Positions 9,541-19,020 are shown, numbered from the stretch's first letter. The stretch: 64,000 nucleotides of DNA from Croceicoccus pelagius (GCF_001661915.1 NZ_LYWY01000019.1:62001-126000), one strand, 5' to 3'. Notes: generated by a model not told the origin, from the sequence alone. Numbers and translations: made by a program.

Positions 9541-11706
9541 TTGTACAAACCGGTTCTGCTGATCGGCACGGCGCTTTGCGTCGCAAGCCTAGGCGCCTGC
9601 ACCACCACGACGGACACGACCATGGCCACCGCGACTGAAACGACCGCGATCCCCCAGGGCACCGGCATCTTCGCCGACGCCTCGCCCCTGCCCTTCCACG
9701 CCCCTGATTTCAGCCGGATCGCCGATGCCGATTTCAAACCCGCGATTGAGCAGGGCATGGCGATCCAGCGCGCTGAATGGACCGCGATCGCCAACGACCC
9801 GGCGGCGCCCACCTTCGACAATACGATCGTCGCGCTGGAAAAAACCGGCCGCATGCTGGACCGCACCCGCTCGGTCTTCTCGGTCAAGACAGGCACAGTG
9901 ACGAACGACACCCTTGACGCCATCGATGCCGAACTGTCGCCCAAGCTGGCAGCACATAGCGACGCGCTTTACCTCAACGAAGCGATCTTCCAGCGTGTGC
10001 AGACCGTCTATGACGCGCGCGCCTCGATGGACCTGACCGGAGAGGACAAGGCTCTGCTTGAGCGCACTTACGAGGACTTCGTCCACGCCGGTGCCAAGCT
10101 GTCGCCGGACGCCAAAGCCCAGCTTCGCGAGATCAACACGACACTGTCCTCGCTCAGCACGAAGTTCTCGCAGACGCTGACCGAAGCGGACAAGCATCAA
10201 GCTCTCGTCGTTGCGGACCGCGCCGCGCTTGCCGGTCTCAGCGAAGCCGAAATCGCCGCAGCCGCACAGGCCGCGCACGAACGCGGGCTGGACGGCAAGG
10301 AGATCATTACACTCCAGAACACGACACAGCAGCCCAAGCTCGACTCTCTGACCAATCGCGACACCCGCCGCGAACTGTTCGAGAAAAGCTGGAACCGCAC
10401 GTCCGACGGCAGCGCTACCGATACGCGCGGGATCATCAAGCAGCTTGCCACCCTGCGTGCAAAGAAGGCCGCGCTGTTCGGCGAGCCTGACTTTGCAAGC
10501 TACCAGATGTACGACCGCATGGCCGGCGATCCGCAGACCGCGATCGAGTTCATGAAGGGTCTTGCCGGTCCGACGGCGGCAGCACAGCTTCGCGAAGCCG
10601 CCGCGATCAACGAAGAGATCGCTGCCGAGGGCAAGAACTTCTCGGTCGAACCCTACGACTGGGACTTCTACGCACAGAAGGTCCGCGCCAAGAAGTTCGA
10701 TATCGATGCAGGCCAGATCAAGCCCTACTTCCAGGTCGACCGCGTGCTGGAAGACGGCGTGTTCTACGCCGCCAACAAGCTCTACGGTCTGACCTTCAAG
10801 AAGCGCGACGACATCCCGACCTGGCACTCGACCGTGTCGGTCTATACCGTTTTCGACAAGGACGGCTCGGAACTTGCGCTATTCTATTTCGACCCGTTCA
10901 AGCGCGACAACAAGCGCGGCGGCGCATGGATGTCGAGCTTTGTGTCGCAGTCGCACCTCTTTGGCGAGAAGCCGGTCATCTACAACGTGCTCAACATCGC
11001 ACCGCCCGCCGCCGGCGAACCGGCGCTGGCAACGTTCGATGACGTGACAACGATGTTCCATGAATTCGGTCACGCCCTTCACGGCATGTTCGCGGACCAG
11101 AAGTACCCCTCGCTTTCGGGCACGGCTGTTGCGCGCGACTTCGTCGAATACCCGTCGCAGGCGAACGAGAAGTGGGCGGAGGAGCCGACTGTTCTCGCAA
11201 ACTATGCCAAGCACTATGAGACCGGCGCGGCGATGCCCGCAGACCTGCTGACAAAGGTGCAGGAATCGCAGACATTCAATCAGGGCTACGCTCTGGGCGA
11301 AACGCTGGCGGCGGCTATGCTCGACATGAACTGGCATACCCTGCCCGACGGCAAGGTACCCGAAGACGTCAACGGCTTCGAGGCGGCGGCACTGGAAGCG
11401 AATCCGCTGCACACAGACCTCGTTCCGCCGCGCTATCGCACCAGCTACTTCCGCCACATCTGGTCGGGCGGCTACTCGGCCGGATACTACGCCTATCTCT
11501 GGACCGAAATGCTCTCGGCCGACACGGGCGAGTGGTTCGACGAGAACGGGGGCATGACTCGCGCCAACGGCGACCACTTCCGCGCGACGATACTGTCGCG
11601 CGGCGGCACCGTCGATTACGGCGAGGCTTTCCGCGCCATGACCGGCAAGGACCCCGAAGTCGAACCGATGCTGCGCCAGCGCGGCCTGCTCGACGAAGCA
11701 AACTGA
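9541..11706 (+). CDS. M3-family metallopeptidase (peptidyl-dipeptidase Dcp-like), predicted lipoprotein
   Basis: 721 residues from a TTG at 9541, chosen because GGAGA lies about 8 bases upstream and because the product then starts with a clean lipoprotein signal: a hydrophobic stretch ending LGAC, the lipobox Cys at about residue 20. An ATG-type start further upstream would bury this signal. The catalytic motif HEFGH is at residues 507-511, with the downstream M3 segment RDFVEYPSQANEKW. Most Dcp/OpdA enzymes are cytoplasmic; this one is probably anchored in the envelope and would degrade oligopeptides there. It is followed by a terminator. Confidence 0.88.
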   Translation: MYKPVLLIGTALCVASLGACTTTTDTTMATATETTAIPQGTGIFADASPLPFHAPDFSRIADADFKPAIEQGMAIQRAEWTAIANDPAAPTFDNTIVALEKTGRMLDRTRSVFSVKTGTVTNDTLDAIDAELSPKLAAHSDALYLNEAIFQRVQTVYDARASMDLTGEDKALLERTYEDFVHAGAKLSPDAKAQLREINTTLSSLSTKFSQTLTEADKHQALVVADRAALAGLSEAEIAAAAQAAHERGLDGKEIITLQNTTQQPKLDSLTNRDTRRELFEKSWNRTSDGSATDTRGIIKQLATLRAKKAALFGEPDFASYQMYDRMAGDPQTAIEFMKGLAGPTAAAQLREAAAINEEIAAEGKNFSVEPYDWDFYAQKVRAKKFDIDAGQIKPYFQVDRVLEDGVFYAANKLYGLTFKKRDDIPTWHSTVSVYTVFDKDGSELALFYFDPFKRDNKRGGAWMSSFVSQSHLFGEKPVIYNVLNIAPPAAGEPALATFDDVTTMFHEFGHALHGMFADQKYPSLSGTAVARDFVEYPSQANEKWAEEPTVLANYAKHYETGAAMPADLLTKVQESQTFNQGYALGETLAAAMLDMNWHTLPDGKVPEDVNGFEAAALEANPLHTDLVPPRYRTSYFRHIWSGGYSAGYYAYLWTEMLSADTGEWFDENGGMTRANGDHFRATILSRGGTVDYGEAFRAMTGKDPEVEPMLRQRGLLDEAN

Positions 11707-11713
11707 TCAGGCA

Positions 11714-11746
11714 GGGCGGTCCGGCGTTCTGGCCGGACCGCCCTTC
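11714..11746. terminator. Intrinsic terminator between convergent genes
   Basis: 11-base perfect stem GGGCGGTCCGG / CCGGACCGCCC with an 8-base loop, followed by TTCCCCT. It lies between the M3 peptidase stop and the end of the NTF2-like gene on the opposite strand. Confidence 0.8.
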
Positions 11747-11749
11747 CCC

Positions 11750-12208
11750 TCAGTAATCCATGCGGGCCGATCCGGGTTCGCGCGGAGTGGCGAGCGGATT
11801 GTCGAACAGGGCCCGCTCGGCCAGCGCGGTGTCGAAGAAGGCATGCATCTCGATGATCTTGCCATCCTTGAACCGGAAAATCTCGCAATAGGTCTGGTCG
11901 TACAGGTCGCCGCCCTTGGTCGGCCCGCCGCCCTCCATGATTGCGACGACGCGCTCGTCATCGGCGCACATGACCTTCCAGCGCCGGGCAAAAGCAATCC
12001 CTTCTGGCACCAGTGCGCCATGAACTTTCTCGGCGATCAGGTCGTCGGTGACCATCGCCTTGCCCTCGAGCCGGCCCGATGCAGGTGTCGTGCCAAGCAT
12101 GTGGACCACGATATCGTCGTGATACATCGCCTCCGCCTCGGCCCATTCGCCGTCGTGCATGTGCTGGAAATAGCGGTTCAGCAGGTCGATGTTCTCCTGT
12201 CGTGACAT
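11750..12208 (-). CDS. NTF2-fold (SnoaL-like) protein
   Basis: 152 residues. The pattern is that of the SnoaL/NTF2 cone fold: an N-terminal helix NIDLLNRYFQHMHDGEWAEA, MYHDDIVVHM, and C-terminal strands with YCEIFRFKDGKIIEMHAFFD. Such proteins act as small hydrolases or isomerases, or as the beta subunit of aromatic-ring dioxygenases. It starts 4 bases after the Rieske oxygenase stop, on the same strand, so the two are surely co-transcribed. A partner or downstream-enzyme role for the oxygenase is inferred, not shown. Confidence 0.8.
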   Translation of the reverse strand: MSRQENIDLLNRYFQHMHDGEWAEAEAMYHDDIVVHMLGTTPASGRLEGKAMVTDDLIAEKVHGALVPEGIAFARRWKVMCADDERVVAIMEGGGPTKGGDLYDQTYCEIFRFKDGKIIEMHAFFDTALAERALFDNPLATPREPGSARMDY

Positions 12209-12212
12209 TGTC

Positions 12213-13559
12213 TTATTCCTTTACCTTACCGCCACTTGTCGGCTGTTCCTCGACCGGATTGTCAGACATCAGGTCGGCCAGCGATGCACCGTTGATGAGG
12301 GCATCGATGTTGCGATGGAAATGCTCCAGCCGGCGCTCGTCACTGCTCAGGATCGGCACGTCGAACCCTTTGGAGTGCATGCCTTTCTGGACGTGTTCGA
12401 CAAGATCGACATCCTGCCCCAACACCTGGTTCACAACGGGGTGCGAGCGCACGCCCCATTCCAGCACGTCACCCACTTCCTGTTCGCCGCCACGCACGAC
12501 CTTGTGCTCGTAGGGGGCGACCTTTTCGCCTTCCTGCAGGGGCGCGCACATGATGAAGTCGAAATACATCTTCTCGGGATCGCCGCTTGGATGCGGGCGA
12601 TAGCGCATGGCGACGTAGAACTCGGGGAAGAGGTTGAAGTGCAGGCTGGGGAACAACATGAAATGATAGGCGTCGCTCAGTTGCCCGTCGCTAAGGCTGG
12701 CATAAGGAAAGACGCTACCTTCCTGCCGGCTGCGCTTGGCCTCCTGTACCGCGCGGCGCACGTCGGTCGCCGTTCCGGGGAAAGTCACAGGATCGATGCC
12801 GCTTGCTTCGAGCAGAGCCTCCAGCGCGGGATTCAGCTTGTCCTGCTCGGGGAACAGGGCGCTTGGGCTGCCGTACTCGTTGTACATGAAGCTGTGAATG
12901 CCCTGCAGCGCGATCGGCGCATCCTCGTTGCCCCAGGCCAGAATTTCGGGATGCAGCGACTGGAAGTGATAGCTTTCGTTAAAGGCATCGAAAGTCGTCT
13001 TCCAGTTACAACCGAACTCGAACGTCTTGTAATCGACGATAGTCGCCCGCTCCATCCGATAGCCTTCAAGCCGTTGGGCAACCGGGCCAAGAAACTCGCG
13101 CAGCGGTACAGCCTCGTCATCGAGTGTGAACCAGATCCAGCCGGCGAAGCTCTCGGTCCTGAAGCCGCGCAGCGATGTGCAGGCCGGGTCGTCGATCTTC
13201 GCCGGATCGAACCGCTCGCGATAAGGCACATGGCCCAGCTTTCCGTCCAGATCGTAGACCCAGCCATGAAAGGCGCAGGTGAAATTCTTTGCGTAGGCCG
13301 GACCGTCGGGGCCCAGCAGAAGCCGGTTTCCGCGATGGCGGCACACGTTGTAGAAACCGCGGACACTGTCGTCGTCGCGCCGCACGAAAAGCAGGCTTTC
13401 CGGCCCCAGAGAATGGATGAAGACGTCGCCGCCTTGCGGCAGGTCCTCCTCACGCGGGCCCATGTGCCAGGTGCGCGTCCATACCGCGTCCCACTCTGCC
13501 TGCGCCCGCTCCTGCGACCAGTACCATGCAGGATCGATCCTGAAGCTGCCGTCACTCAC
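12213..13559 (-). CDS. Rieske non-heme iron oxygenase, alpha subunit
   Basis: 448 residues. The Rieske [2Fe-2S] ligands are Cys73-x-His75 (CRHRGN) and Cys95-x2-His98 (CAFHGW). The catalytic domain has the mononuclear iron site in NESYHFQSLHP (His198 and His203). This is the ring-hydroxylating dioxygenase alpha-subunit layout, which needs a reductase and sometimes a ferredoxin from elsewhere. The substrate cannot be read from the sequence; aromatic acids, sterols or quaternary amines are all possible. The only neighbour is the NTF2-fold gene just downstream. Confidence 0.9.
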   Translation of the reverse strand: MSDGSFRIDPAWYWSQERAQAEWDAVWTRTWHMGPREEDLPQGGDVFIHSLGPESLLFVRRDDDSVRGFYNVCRHRGNRLLLGPDGPAYAKNFTCAFHGWVYDLDGKLGHVPYRERFDPAKIDDPACTSLRGFRTESFAGWIWFTLDDEAVPLREFLGPVAQRLEGYRMERATIVDYKTFEFGCNWKTTFDAFNESYHFQSLHPEILAWGNEDAPIALQGIHSFMYNEYGSPSALFPEQDKLNPALEALLEASGIDPVTFPGTATDVRRAVQEAKRSRQEGSVFPYASLSDGQLSDAYHFMLFPSLHFNLFPEFYVAMRYRPHPSGDPEKMYFDFIMCAPLQEGEKVAPYEHKVVRGGEQEVGDVLEWGVRSHPVVNQVLGQDVDLVEHVQKGMHSKGFDVPILSSDERRLEHFHRNIDALINGASLADLMSDNPVEEQPTSGGKVKE

Positions 13560-13746
13560 CGCTCTCTCCCGCTATCGTCCGTTGTGGGCGAAGCTAGGGT
13601 ATGATCGGGCGCGGACTGAAGTACCCTTAGTGATAGGGGCGTGCCAAACTCACCTGGTGCGGTTTTTTGATTGGGAAATGCCTGGCTCGCACCTATCGCG
13701 GGCACAGACTGGCAACCTACCGCCGCTCCCAGCGTTATGAGATGAC

Positions 13747-14604
13747 ATGATCAACAGCCTCAAAGTCCTGCCGCAATATCTGATGCCCAAACAGGGGCTG
13801 ACCACGTTCGCGGGACGCGTGGCCGGCGCGCGGGGCGGGTCCATGACGACGAAACTGATCCGCTGGTTCGTGGCAAAGTACGGCGTCGACATGAGCGAGG
13901 CCGTGAACCCCGATATCGCCAGCTATGTGACGTTCAACGACTTCTTCACCCGCCCGCTAAGGGCCGGTGCAAGGCCGCTGGCGTCTGCCGATTTCGTATG
14001 CCCGGTCGACGGCGCGATCAGCCAGTTTGGCCGGATAGACGATGGCCAGATCCTGCAGGCGAAGGGACATCACTTCACGACAACCGAACTTGTGGGCGGC
14101 GATGCAAAGCTTGCCGGCAATTTCCGGCACGGCTGCTTTGCCAACCTCTACCTGTCACCCAAGGACTATCACCGGCTGCACATGCCTTGCGACGGTACAT
14201 TGATCCGCATGATCTACGTGCCAGGCGCGCTGTTCTCGGTAAATCCGACGACCGCGCGGGGCGTACCAAACCTGTTCGCCCGTAACGAACGTGTCGTCTG
14301 CGTTTTCGATTCCGCGACCTATGGCACTTTCGTCATGGTCCTAGTCGGCGCGACCATCGTCGGCAGCATGGCGACCGTCTGGCACGGGGTCGTCAATGCG
14401 AAGCGCAGCGGCAGGATCTCGGAATGGACGTACGAAGGGCAGGACATCGTTCTGAAGCAGGGTGAGGAAATGGGCCGCTTCCTGCTGGGCTCGACGATCG
14501 TGATGCTTTTCGAAAAGGACACGATTGCGTTCAACGATGACTGGGCTCCGGAGCGTCCGGTCCGCCTTGGCGAGACGATGGGAAATCGCCCTCCACACGC
14601 GTGA
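13747..14604 (+). CDS. psd: Phosphatidylserine decarboxylase proenzyme
   Basis: 285 residues, the long membrane-associated type. It makes phosphatidylethanolamine from phosphatidylserine. The self-cleavage and pyruvoyl-forming site LGST is at residues 247-250 (cleavage between Gly248 and Ser249), with the proteolysis triad partners Asp88 (CPVDGAIS) and His145 (YHRLHMP) in place. The gene overlaps the following deacetylase-fold gene (TGATG), so the two are translationally coupled. Confidence 0.96.
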   Translation: MINSLKVLPQYLMPKQGLTTFAGRVAGARGGSMTTKLIRWFVAKYGVDMSEAVNPDIASYVTFNDFFTRPLRAGARPLASADFVCPVDGAISQFGRIDDGQILQAKGHHFTTTELVGGDAKLAGNFRHGCFANLYLSPKDYHRLHMPCDGTLIRMIYVPGALFSVNPTTARGVPNLFARNERVVCVFDSATYGTFVMVLVGATIVGSMATVWHGVVNAKRSGRISEWTYEGQDIVLKQGEEMGRFLLGSTIVMLFEKDTIAFNDDWAPERPVRLGETMGNRPPHA

Positions 14605-15500
14605 TGCTGCACGTCGTCCATCATCCCGCTTACGCGATCGCGCGGGAAAGCGCTGGCACCTTTCCCCACGACAAGTATGCGCTGGTCATGCGTGCCCTCA
14701 ACGAAAGCGGTGCGCCGCTGACCGTGCACGAACCTGAAATGATGCCGCGCGAGTGGCTGGAGGCCGTCCACGACCCGCAATATGTCGAGGAAGTCCTCAC
14801 CTGCACAGTCCCCGCCGCCAAGCAGCGCCGGATCGGTTTTGAGATCGACCAGCGCGTCTCGCACCGCTCGCAGCTATCGCCCGGTGGAACCTGGCTGGCC
14901 GCCAAACTCGCCCAGAAACACGGATTTGCCGCGAACAGCGCTGGCGGTAGCCACCATGCGCAAGCCGAAAGCGGCGCCGGGTATTGCGTCTTCAACGACC
15001 TTGCCCTCGCGGCGCACAGGCTGGTCGCAGAAGGGGACGCAGCGCGCGTCCTCATCCTCGATCTCGACGTCCATCAGGGTGACGGGACCGCCGCCCTGAC
15101 CGCGGGGCGCGATGACATATTCACCCTCTCGTTGCATGCGGAGAAAAACTTCCCGACGCGCAAGGCGCAATCGACGCTCGACATAGCCCTGCCCGACGCG
15201 ACGGGCGATGGCGATTACCTTGCTGCCCTGTCGGATGCCCTGCCCCAGGTTCTTGACCGCTTTGCTCCCGATCTCATCCTTTTACAGGCAGGTGTTGATG
15301 CGCATGGCGATGACAAACTGGGCCGGCTTTCGCTCACCGATGATGGTCTCGACCTGCGTGACCGGTTCGTCGCCCGGGAAGCGCGAATGCGGGGCATTCC
15401 CATGGCAAGCACTCTCGGCGGCGGCTACGGTAACGACCGAGTAGCGCTTGCCGTGCGCCATGCCAGAACGATGCTGACGCTGGCTGACGCCTGGAAATGA
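14604..15500 (+). CDS. Histone deacetylase superfamily protein
   Basis: 298 residues from the ATG at 14604, which shares its A with the psd stop; a GTG at 14601 is an alternative. Arginase/deacetylase fold: paired active-site histidines in [11 protein letters not shown], the zinc-binding [12 protein letters not shown], and [15 protein letters not shown]. Bacterial members deacetylate acetoin-utilisation proteins, polyamines or other amides; the substrate is not predictable here. Coupling to psd is common in this group. Confidence 0.9.
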   Translation: MLHVVHHPAYAIARESAGTFPHDKYALVMRALNESGAPLTVHEPEMMPREWLEAVHDPQYVEEVLTCTVPAAKQRRIGFEIDQRVSHRSQLSPGGTWLAAKLAQKHGFAANSAGGSHHAQAESGAGYCVFNDLALAAHRLVAEGDAARVLILDLDVHQGDGTAALTAGRDDIFTLSLHAEKNFPTRKAQSTLDIALPDATGDGDYLAALSDALPQVLDRFAPDLILLQAGVDAHGDDKLGRLSLTDDGLDLRDRFVAREARMRGIPMASTLGGGYGNDRVALAVRHARTMLTLADAWK

Positions 15501-15546
15501 TCGACGAGGCCGATGCGCCGAAACGATCGCACCGCGGCCTGAGCTG

Positions 15547-16812
15547 TCAGGTCGCCAGCTCGAGTACGCAATCCAGCAGAAGTTGCACACCGCGTTCGAT
15601 ATCGGACCAATGAGTCCACTCATCGGGCGCGTGGCTGATGCCGCCGACCGACGGCACGAAGAACATGCCCGCCCTCACGTGGTTGCAGAAGAACTGCACG
15701 TCATGCCCCGCACCCGATGGCATGATGCGATAGGAAAAGCCCCGCGCCTTCGCCTTTTCCTCCATCAGCGCCATAAGGCCGGTGTCGCAATGCGCAGGCT
15801 GGAGCCAGCTCATCTGCTCGTACGCGAAATGCAGCTTGTGACGGCGCGCAATGGACGACAGCACTCTTTCGCAAGCAGCAGCCAGATCGGTCATCACGGC
15901 TTCATCAAGGTCTCTACCGACGATCGTGAAGTCGACCTGACCGGGCACCGTGTGCGGAAAGCCCGGCTTGCAGGCCACGTGGCCGATCGTGATGCGGCTC
16001 TTGTCGGTGCCGTGTTCGTCGATGATGCGGCGAATTTCGTGAGCGAAATCGACCATGCCCATCAGCGCATCGGATCGCATATCCATCGGCGCGGTGCCGG
16101 CATGGTCCGCCTTGCCGATCAGGCGGCAGTTCCACTTGAAGACGCCGGAAATACCCTCGACGATGCCGATGGTCGTCTTTTCCATGTCAAGAACAGGGCC
16201 CTGTTCCACATGAATTTCGAGGAAGGCGTGGATTTCCTCGGGCCGGCGATAGGCGTGGAGTGCGCCGTATGGGTCAAGCCCTGCCGCGCTCATCGCGTCC
16301 TTGAGGGCATAGCCGTGTTCGTCCCGCGCCATGTCCAGCCAGCCGCGCGTCAGCTTGCCTGTCATCGCCTGTGCGCCCAGCATACCGCCAAAGCGCCCTT
16401 CTTCCTCGCTCGTCGCGATCACCTCGATGGGAATAGCTGGCTCGATCCCGGCATCCTTCATCGCTCGTACGACTTCCATGCCGGCTACCACGCCCAGCAC
16501 ACCGTCGAAAATGCCGCCGGCGGGCACGGAATCGAGATGACTGGCGATGAGGATTGCCGGACCTTCCGCGGGGCCGAAGCGGCCGATGACGTTCCCCGCC
16601 CCGTCCATGCGGTGATCCATGCCCAGTTCACCGAACCGTTCGCGCAGCCAGTTACGCGCCGCCATGTCCTCTTCGCTGAAGCCCTGGCGATAGACGCCAC
16701 GGTCTTCTTCGTTAAAGCCGAAACGCGCTATGGCGTTGATGTCGCTCTCGATCCTGTCGATATCGATTGCGGGGGCGGATATCTGTCCGAGCGTATTTCC
16801 TGCAATTATCAT
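15547..16812 (-). CDS. M20-family amidohydrolase of the N-carbamoyl-amino acid / allantoate hydrolase type
   Basis: 421 residues from the ATG at 16810-16812; the frame is open further upstream but that part is not conserved-looking. Di-zinc ligands fit the family: His92 (SHLDSV), Asp103 (GIFDG), Glu137-139 (SEEEGRFGG), His201 (EIHVEQGP) and His394 (ISHAPDEW), with SGAGHD at 367-371. HAGTAPM is the dimerisation-domain substrate contact. Such enzymes split the carbamoyl group from N-carbamoyl amino acids, beta-ureidopropionate or allantoate. It is divergent from the symporter/carbamoyltransferase operon (about 220 bases between starts), which makes a ureido compound a likely shared substrate; this is inference. 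Confidence 0.88.
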   Translation of the reverse strand: MIIAGNTLGQISAPAIDIDRIESDINAIARFGFNEEDRGVYRQGFSEEDMAARNWLRERFGELGMDHRMDGAGNVIGRFGPAEGPAILIASHLDSVPAGGIFDGVLGVVAGMEVVRAMKDAGIEPAIPIEVIATSEEEGRFGGMLGAQAMTGKLTRGWLDMARDEHGYALKDAMSAAGLDPYGALHAYRRPEEIHAFLEIHVEQGPVLDMEKTTIGIVEGISGVFKWNCRLIGKADHAGTAPMDMRSDALMGMVDFAHEIRRIIDEHGTDKSRITIGHVACKPGFPHTVPGQVDFTIVGRDLDEAVMTDLAAACERVLSSIARRHKLHFAYEQMSWLQPAHCDTGLMALMEEKAKARGFSYRIMPSGAGHDVQFFCNHVRAGMFFVPSVGGISHAPDEWTHWSDIERGVQLLLDCVLELAT

Positions 16813-17034
16813 GGGCCGACCATAGGCGTGCCTGTTGCCCCCAGACAAGGCGCACTCGTCCGCCAGGCTACGAAACCAGCCACCTGCACTTCCAAATGAG
16901 CGGTTCCATTTCCGGACCCGATTTGTTAGCCGCCGTATCAAGAGCACGGGGTAGGACCGAACCGGTCGCTTAACGGACAAGGATTTATCCGACAGCAAGA
17001 CAGCGCGCATCACCACGGGCCAGGGCAAGCCCAA

Positions 17035-17484
17035 ATGCTTGATTTTGCCCGCTTCCCAGAGAAGCATGCCGTTGCCCGTGCAAGATCGGTTCTGGCGTTT
17101 CTGGCAATCCTGATCACGACGATTGCGCCCGCTGCCGCTTTTGCCTCACCTCCGACTTTCAGCCCCGACATGGCGCTCGCCAGCGATAGCGGACAAGTCG
17201 ATGTCCAGTGGCAGGCCGATGGCGAAGTCACCTTGACGATGAGCGAAACTTCGCGCGGGACGAAGCTTGTCTACAAGGGAACAGACTCCCGGATCTTCCT
17301 GTCAGGCCTGCGCGATGGCGATTACGAGCTGCGCCTTGCGGGCGAAGACGGGTCCCTGTCGGAACCTGTGGTCGTCGAGGTTCGACCTCAGTCTCTCTCG
17401 AGGGCGTTGTTTCTGGTGCTCATCGGAGCATTGGTAACGCTGGGCATCGTCATCGTGGTCTTGCGGGGCGCGCGCCATGGTTGA
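17035..17484 (+). CDS. Small exported protein with C-terminal membrane anchor
   Basis: 149 residues, no family recognised. There is an N-terminal signal (hydrophobic residues 19-38 ending AAAFA), a 75-residue exported part that looks all-beta and fibronectin-III-like (GQVDVQWQADGEVTLTMS, then SGLRDGDYELRLAGEDG), and one C-terminal membrane segment (about 123-143) with a short basic tail. The 3' end overlaps the symporter start by 8 bases, so it is likely made in fixed ratio with the transporter. A periplasmic accessory or substrate-capturing role is inferred from this coupling only. Confidence 0.75.
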   Translation: MLDFARFPEKHAVARARSVLAFLAILITTIAPAAAFASPPTFSPDMALASDSGQVDVQWQADGEVTLTMSETSRGTKLVYKGTDSRIFLSGLRDGDYELRLAGEDGSLSEPVVVEVRPQSLSRALFLVLIGALVTLGIVIVVLRGARHG

Positions 17485-18901
17485 GAGCAAGGTGTTTCTC
17501 GACCCCACATTGGGCTGGATACTGCTAGCGGCCTTCTCGGCCCTGTGGATCGGCCTCGGTATCTATTGGGGCAAGCGCAACAAGAGCTTTGAGGATCACG
17601 CTCTCGCCGGGCGTAATGTCGGATTGGCTCTGGGCACCGCGACGGCGGCGGCGACGTGGATCACGTCGAATACGACGATGTTGGCTCCGCAGTTCGCGCT
17701 GCAACTCGGCGTGTGGGGCATGCTGGCCTACTCCACTGCGGCTTTCGGACTGATCCTTTTCGCGCCGATGGCAAAACGCATCCGGCAACTGATGCCGCAC
17801 GGCTATACCAGCGGCGACTTCTTCCGGCTGCGCTACGGACGTGTCGCGTGGGCGATCTTCCTCGTCTTCACGCTGTTCTATTCGCTCACATGGCTGGTCA
17901 GCATGGCGATGGCGGGCGGCATCCTGCTCGAGGCATTGGCCGGGATCGACTACGCGTGGGGGATGAGTGTGATCCTTGCGGTCTGCGTCATCTACACGAT
18001 GCGCGGCGGACTTGCCGCCGTAATCGGGACCGACTTCATCCAGTCGCTTGTCATCATAGTCGGCATCTGCGTCACCGGTTTCGCCGTACTGCAAAATGTC
18101 TCTGTTTCCGAGATCCACGCCAATCTCACGGCGACGAAGCCCGCGCTTCTCGACGTCCTGTTCCCGGCCGCGGTCATGGCGATCTTCAACAACCTGTTGT
18201 TCGGTCTAGGCGAGGTTTTTCACAACAACGTGTGGTGGAGCCGCGCCTTTGCCTTCCGCGACGGCGTTGCGTCGAAAGCCTTTCTCATGGGCGGGCTTGT
18301 CTGGCTGCCGATACCGGTCGCCGCAGGCTTCATCGCGCTGGCATCGGGCGCGCTGGGCGTCGCGGTGCCCAGCGCGGACATGGTCGGCCCGCTGGTCGTT
18401 GCCGAAGTACTGGGAAGCGCGGGCGCGATCGCGATCTTCATCGTCGTGTTCTGTTCGCTCGCATCCAGCATCGACAGTCTGCTTGCCGCGACATCGGACC
18501 TTGTCACCGAAGATATTTGGCGTCGCCTGCTGCATCCTTCTTCGAGTGCGGAGAGCCTGAAGCGCACAGCGCAGTTTGTGACTCTTGGCCTTGGCGTGCT
18601 GACGTGGCTCGTCTGCCTGCCGCGCATCGGCACATTGGCAACGGTGCTGTTCTTCGCAGGACCGCTCGTCGGATCGATGATCTGGCCGATCGTCACGGGG
18701 CTTTACTGGCGCAGCGCCAATACCGTCGGCGCCGTCGGTGCAATGTTGCTGGGCGCAGGTATCGGGCTCTACTGCTATTTTTCGATCGGCTGGTACGTTG
18801 CCACACTGATCGCCACCGCCGTCTCAATGGTCTGGACGCTGGGTGCCTGCGGCTTTGCCAAGGGTCGCTTCGACTGGACCGTCCTCAAGGAAGCCGCATG
18901 A
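17477..18901 (+). CDS. Sodium:solute symporter (SSS family)
   Basis: 474 residues with about 12-13 membrane helices. N-terminal GRNVGLALGTATAAATWITSN matches the SSS helix 1 region that carries the sodium and substrate sites. The family imports proline, pantothenate, urea, acetate and other solutes with Na+; the substrate here is unknown. It overlaps the upstream small anchored protein by 8 bases and the downstream 40-residue microprotein by 4 (ATGA), and so sits inside a tightly coupled operon. Confidence 0.9.
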   Translation: MVESKVFLDPTLGWILLAAFSALWIGLGIYWGKRNKSFEDHALAGRNVGLALGTATAAATWITSNTTMLAPQFALQLGVWGMLAYSTAAFGLILFAPMAKRIRQLMPHGYTSGDFFRLRYGRVAWAIFLVFTLFYSLTWLVSMAMAGGILLEALAGIDYAWGMSVILAVCVIYTMRGGLAAVIGTDFIQSLVIIVGICVTGFAVLQNVSVSEIHANLTATKPALLDVLFPAAVMAIFNNLLFGLGEVFHNNVWWSRAFAFRDGVASKAFLMGGLVWLPIPVAAGFIALASGALGVAVPSADMVGPLVVAEVLGSAGAIAIFIVVFCSLASSIDSLLAATSDLVTEDIWRRLLHPSSSAESLKRTAQFVTLGLGVLTWLVCLPRIGTLATVLFFAGPLVGSMIWPIVTGLYWRSANTVGAVGAMLLGAGIGLYCYFSIGWYVATLIATAVSMVWTLGACGFAKGRFDWTVLKEAA

Positions 18902-19020
18902 CCTTTAGCGAAGGATTCCTCTCCGTTCTGATCTACGGATCGCTAATCTGGTGCGGCCTTTCCGCGCTCGGTCTTGCCGCGATGCTGATCCGTGACGGCA
19001 AGTCGGGAGAGATCTGGTGA
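18898..19020 (+). CDS. 40-residue single-pass membrane microprotein
   Basis: The ATG at 18898-18900 overlaps the symporter stop (ATGA), and the TGA at 19018-19020 overlaps the GTG start of the carbamoyltransferase gene (GTGA). The product MTFSEGFLSVLIYGSLIWCG continues into one hydrophobic helix (residues 7-31) and ends with a short charged tail DGKSGEIW. Overlap on both sides, a sensible amphipathic layout and its position after an SSS transporter argue for a real gene, analogous to the small accessory subunits known for some symporters. No function is shown. Confidence 0.7.
   Translation: MTFSEGFLSVLIYGSLIWCGLSALGLAAMLIRDGKSGEIW

Noticed and set aside
13560-13746. CCCTTA-GTGA-TAGGGG element between the Rieske oxygenase and psd as an operator
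   Set aside because: The inverted repeat is short and imperfect, and no regulator gene is adjacent, so I did not call it.
17656-19020. 454-codon frame ending at 19020 as one protein
   Set aside because: Most of it is the shifted frame of the symporter. Only the last 40 codons, starting at 18898, look real and are listed as the microprotein.
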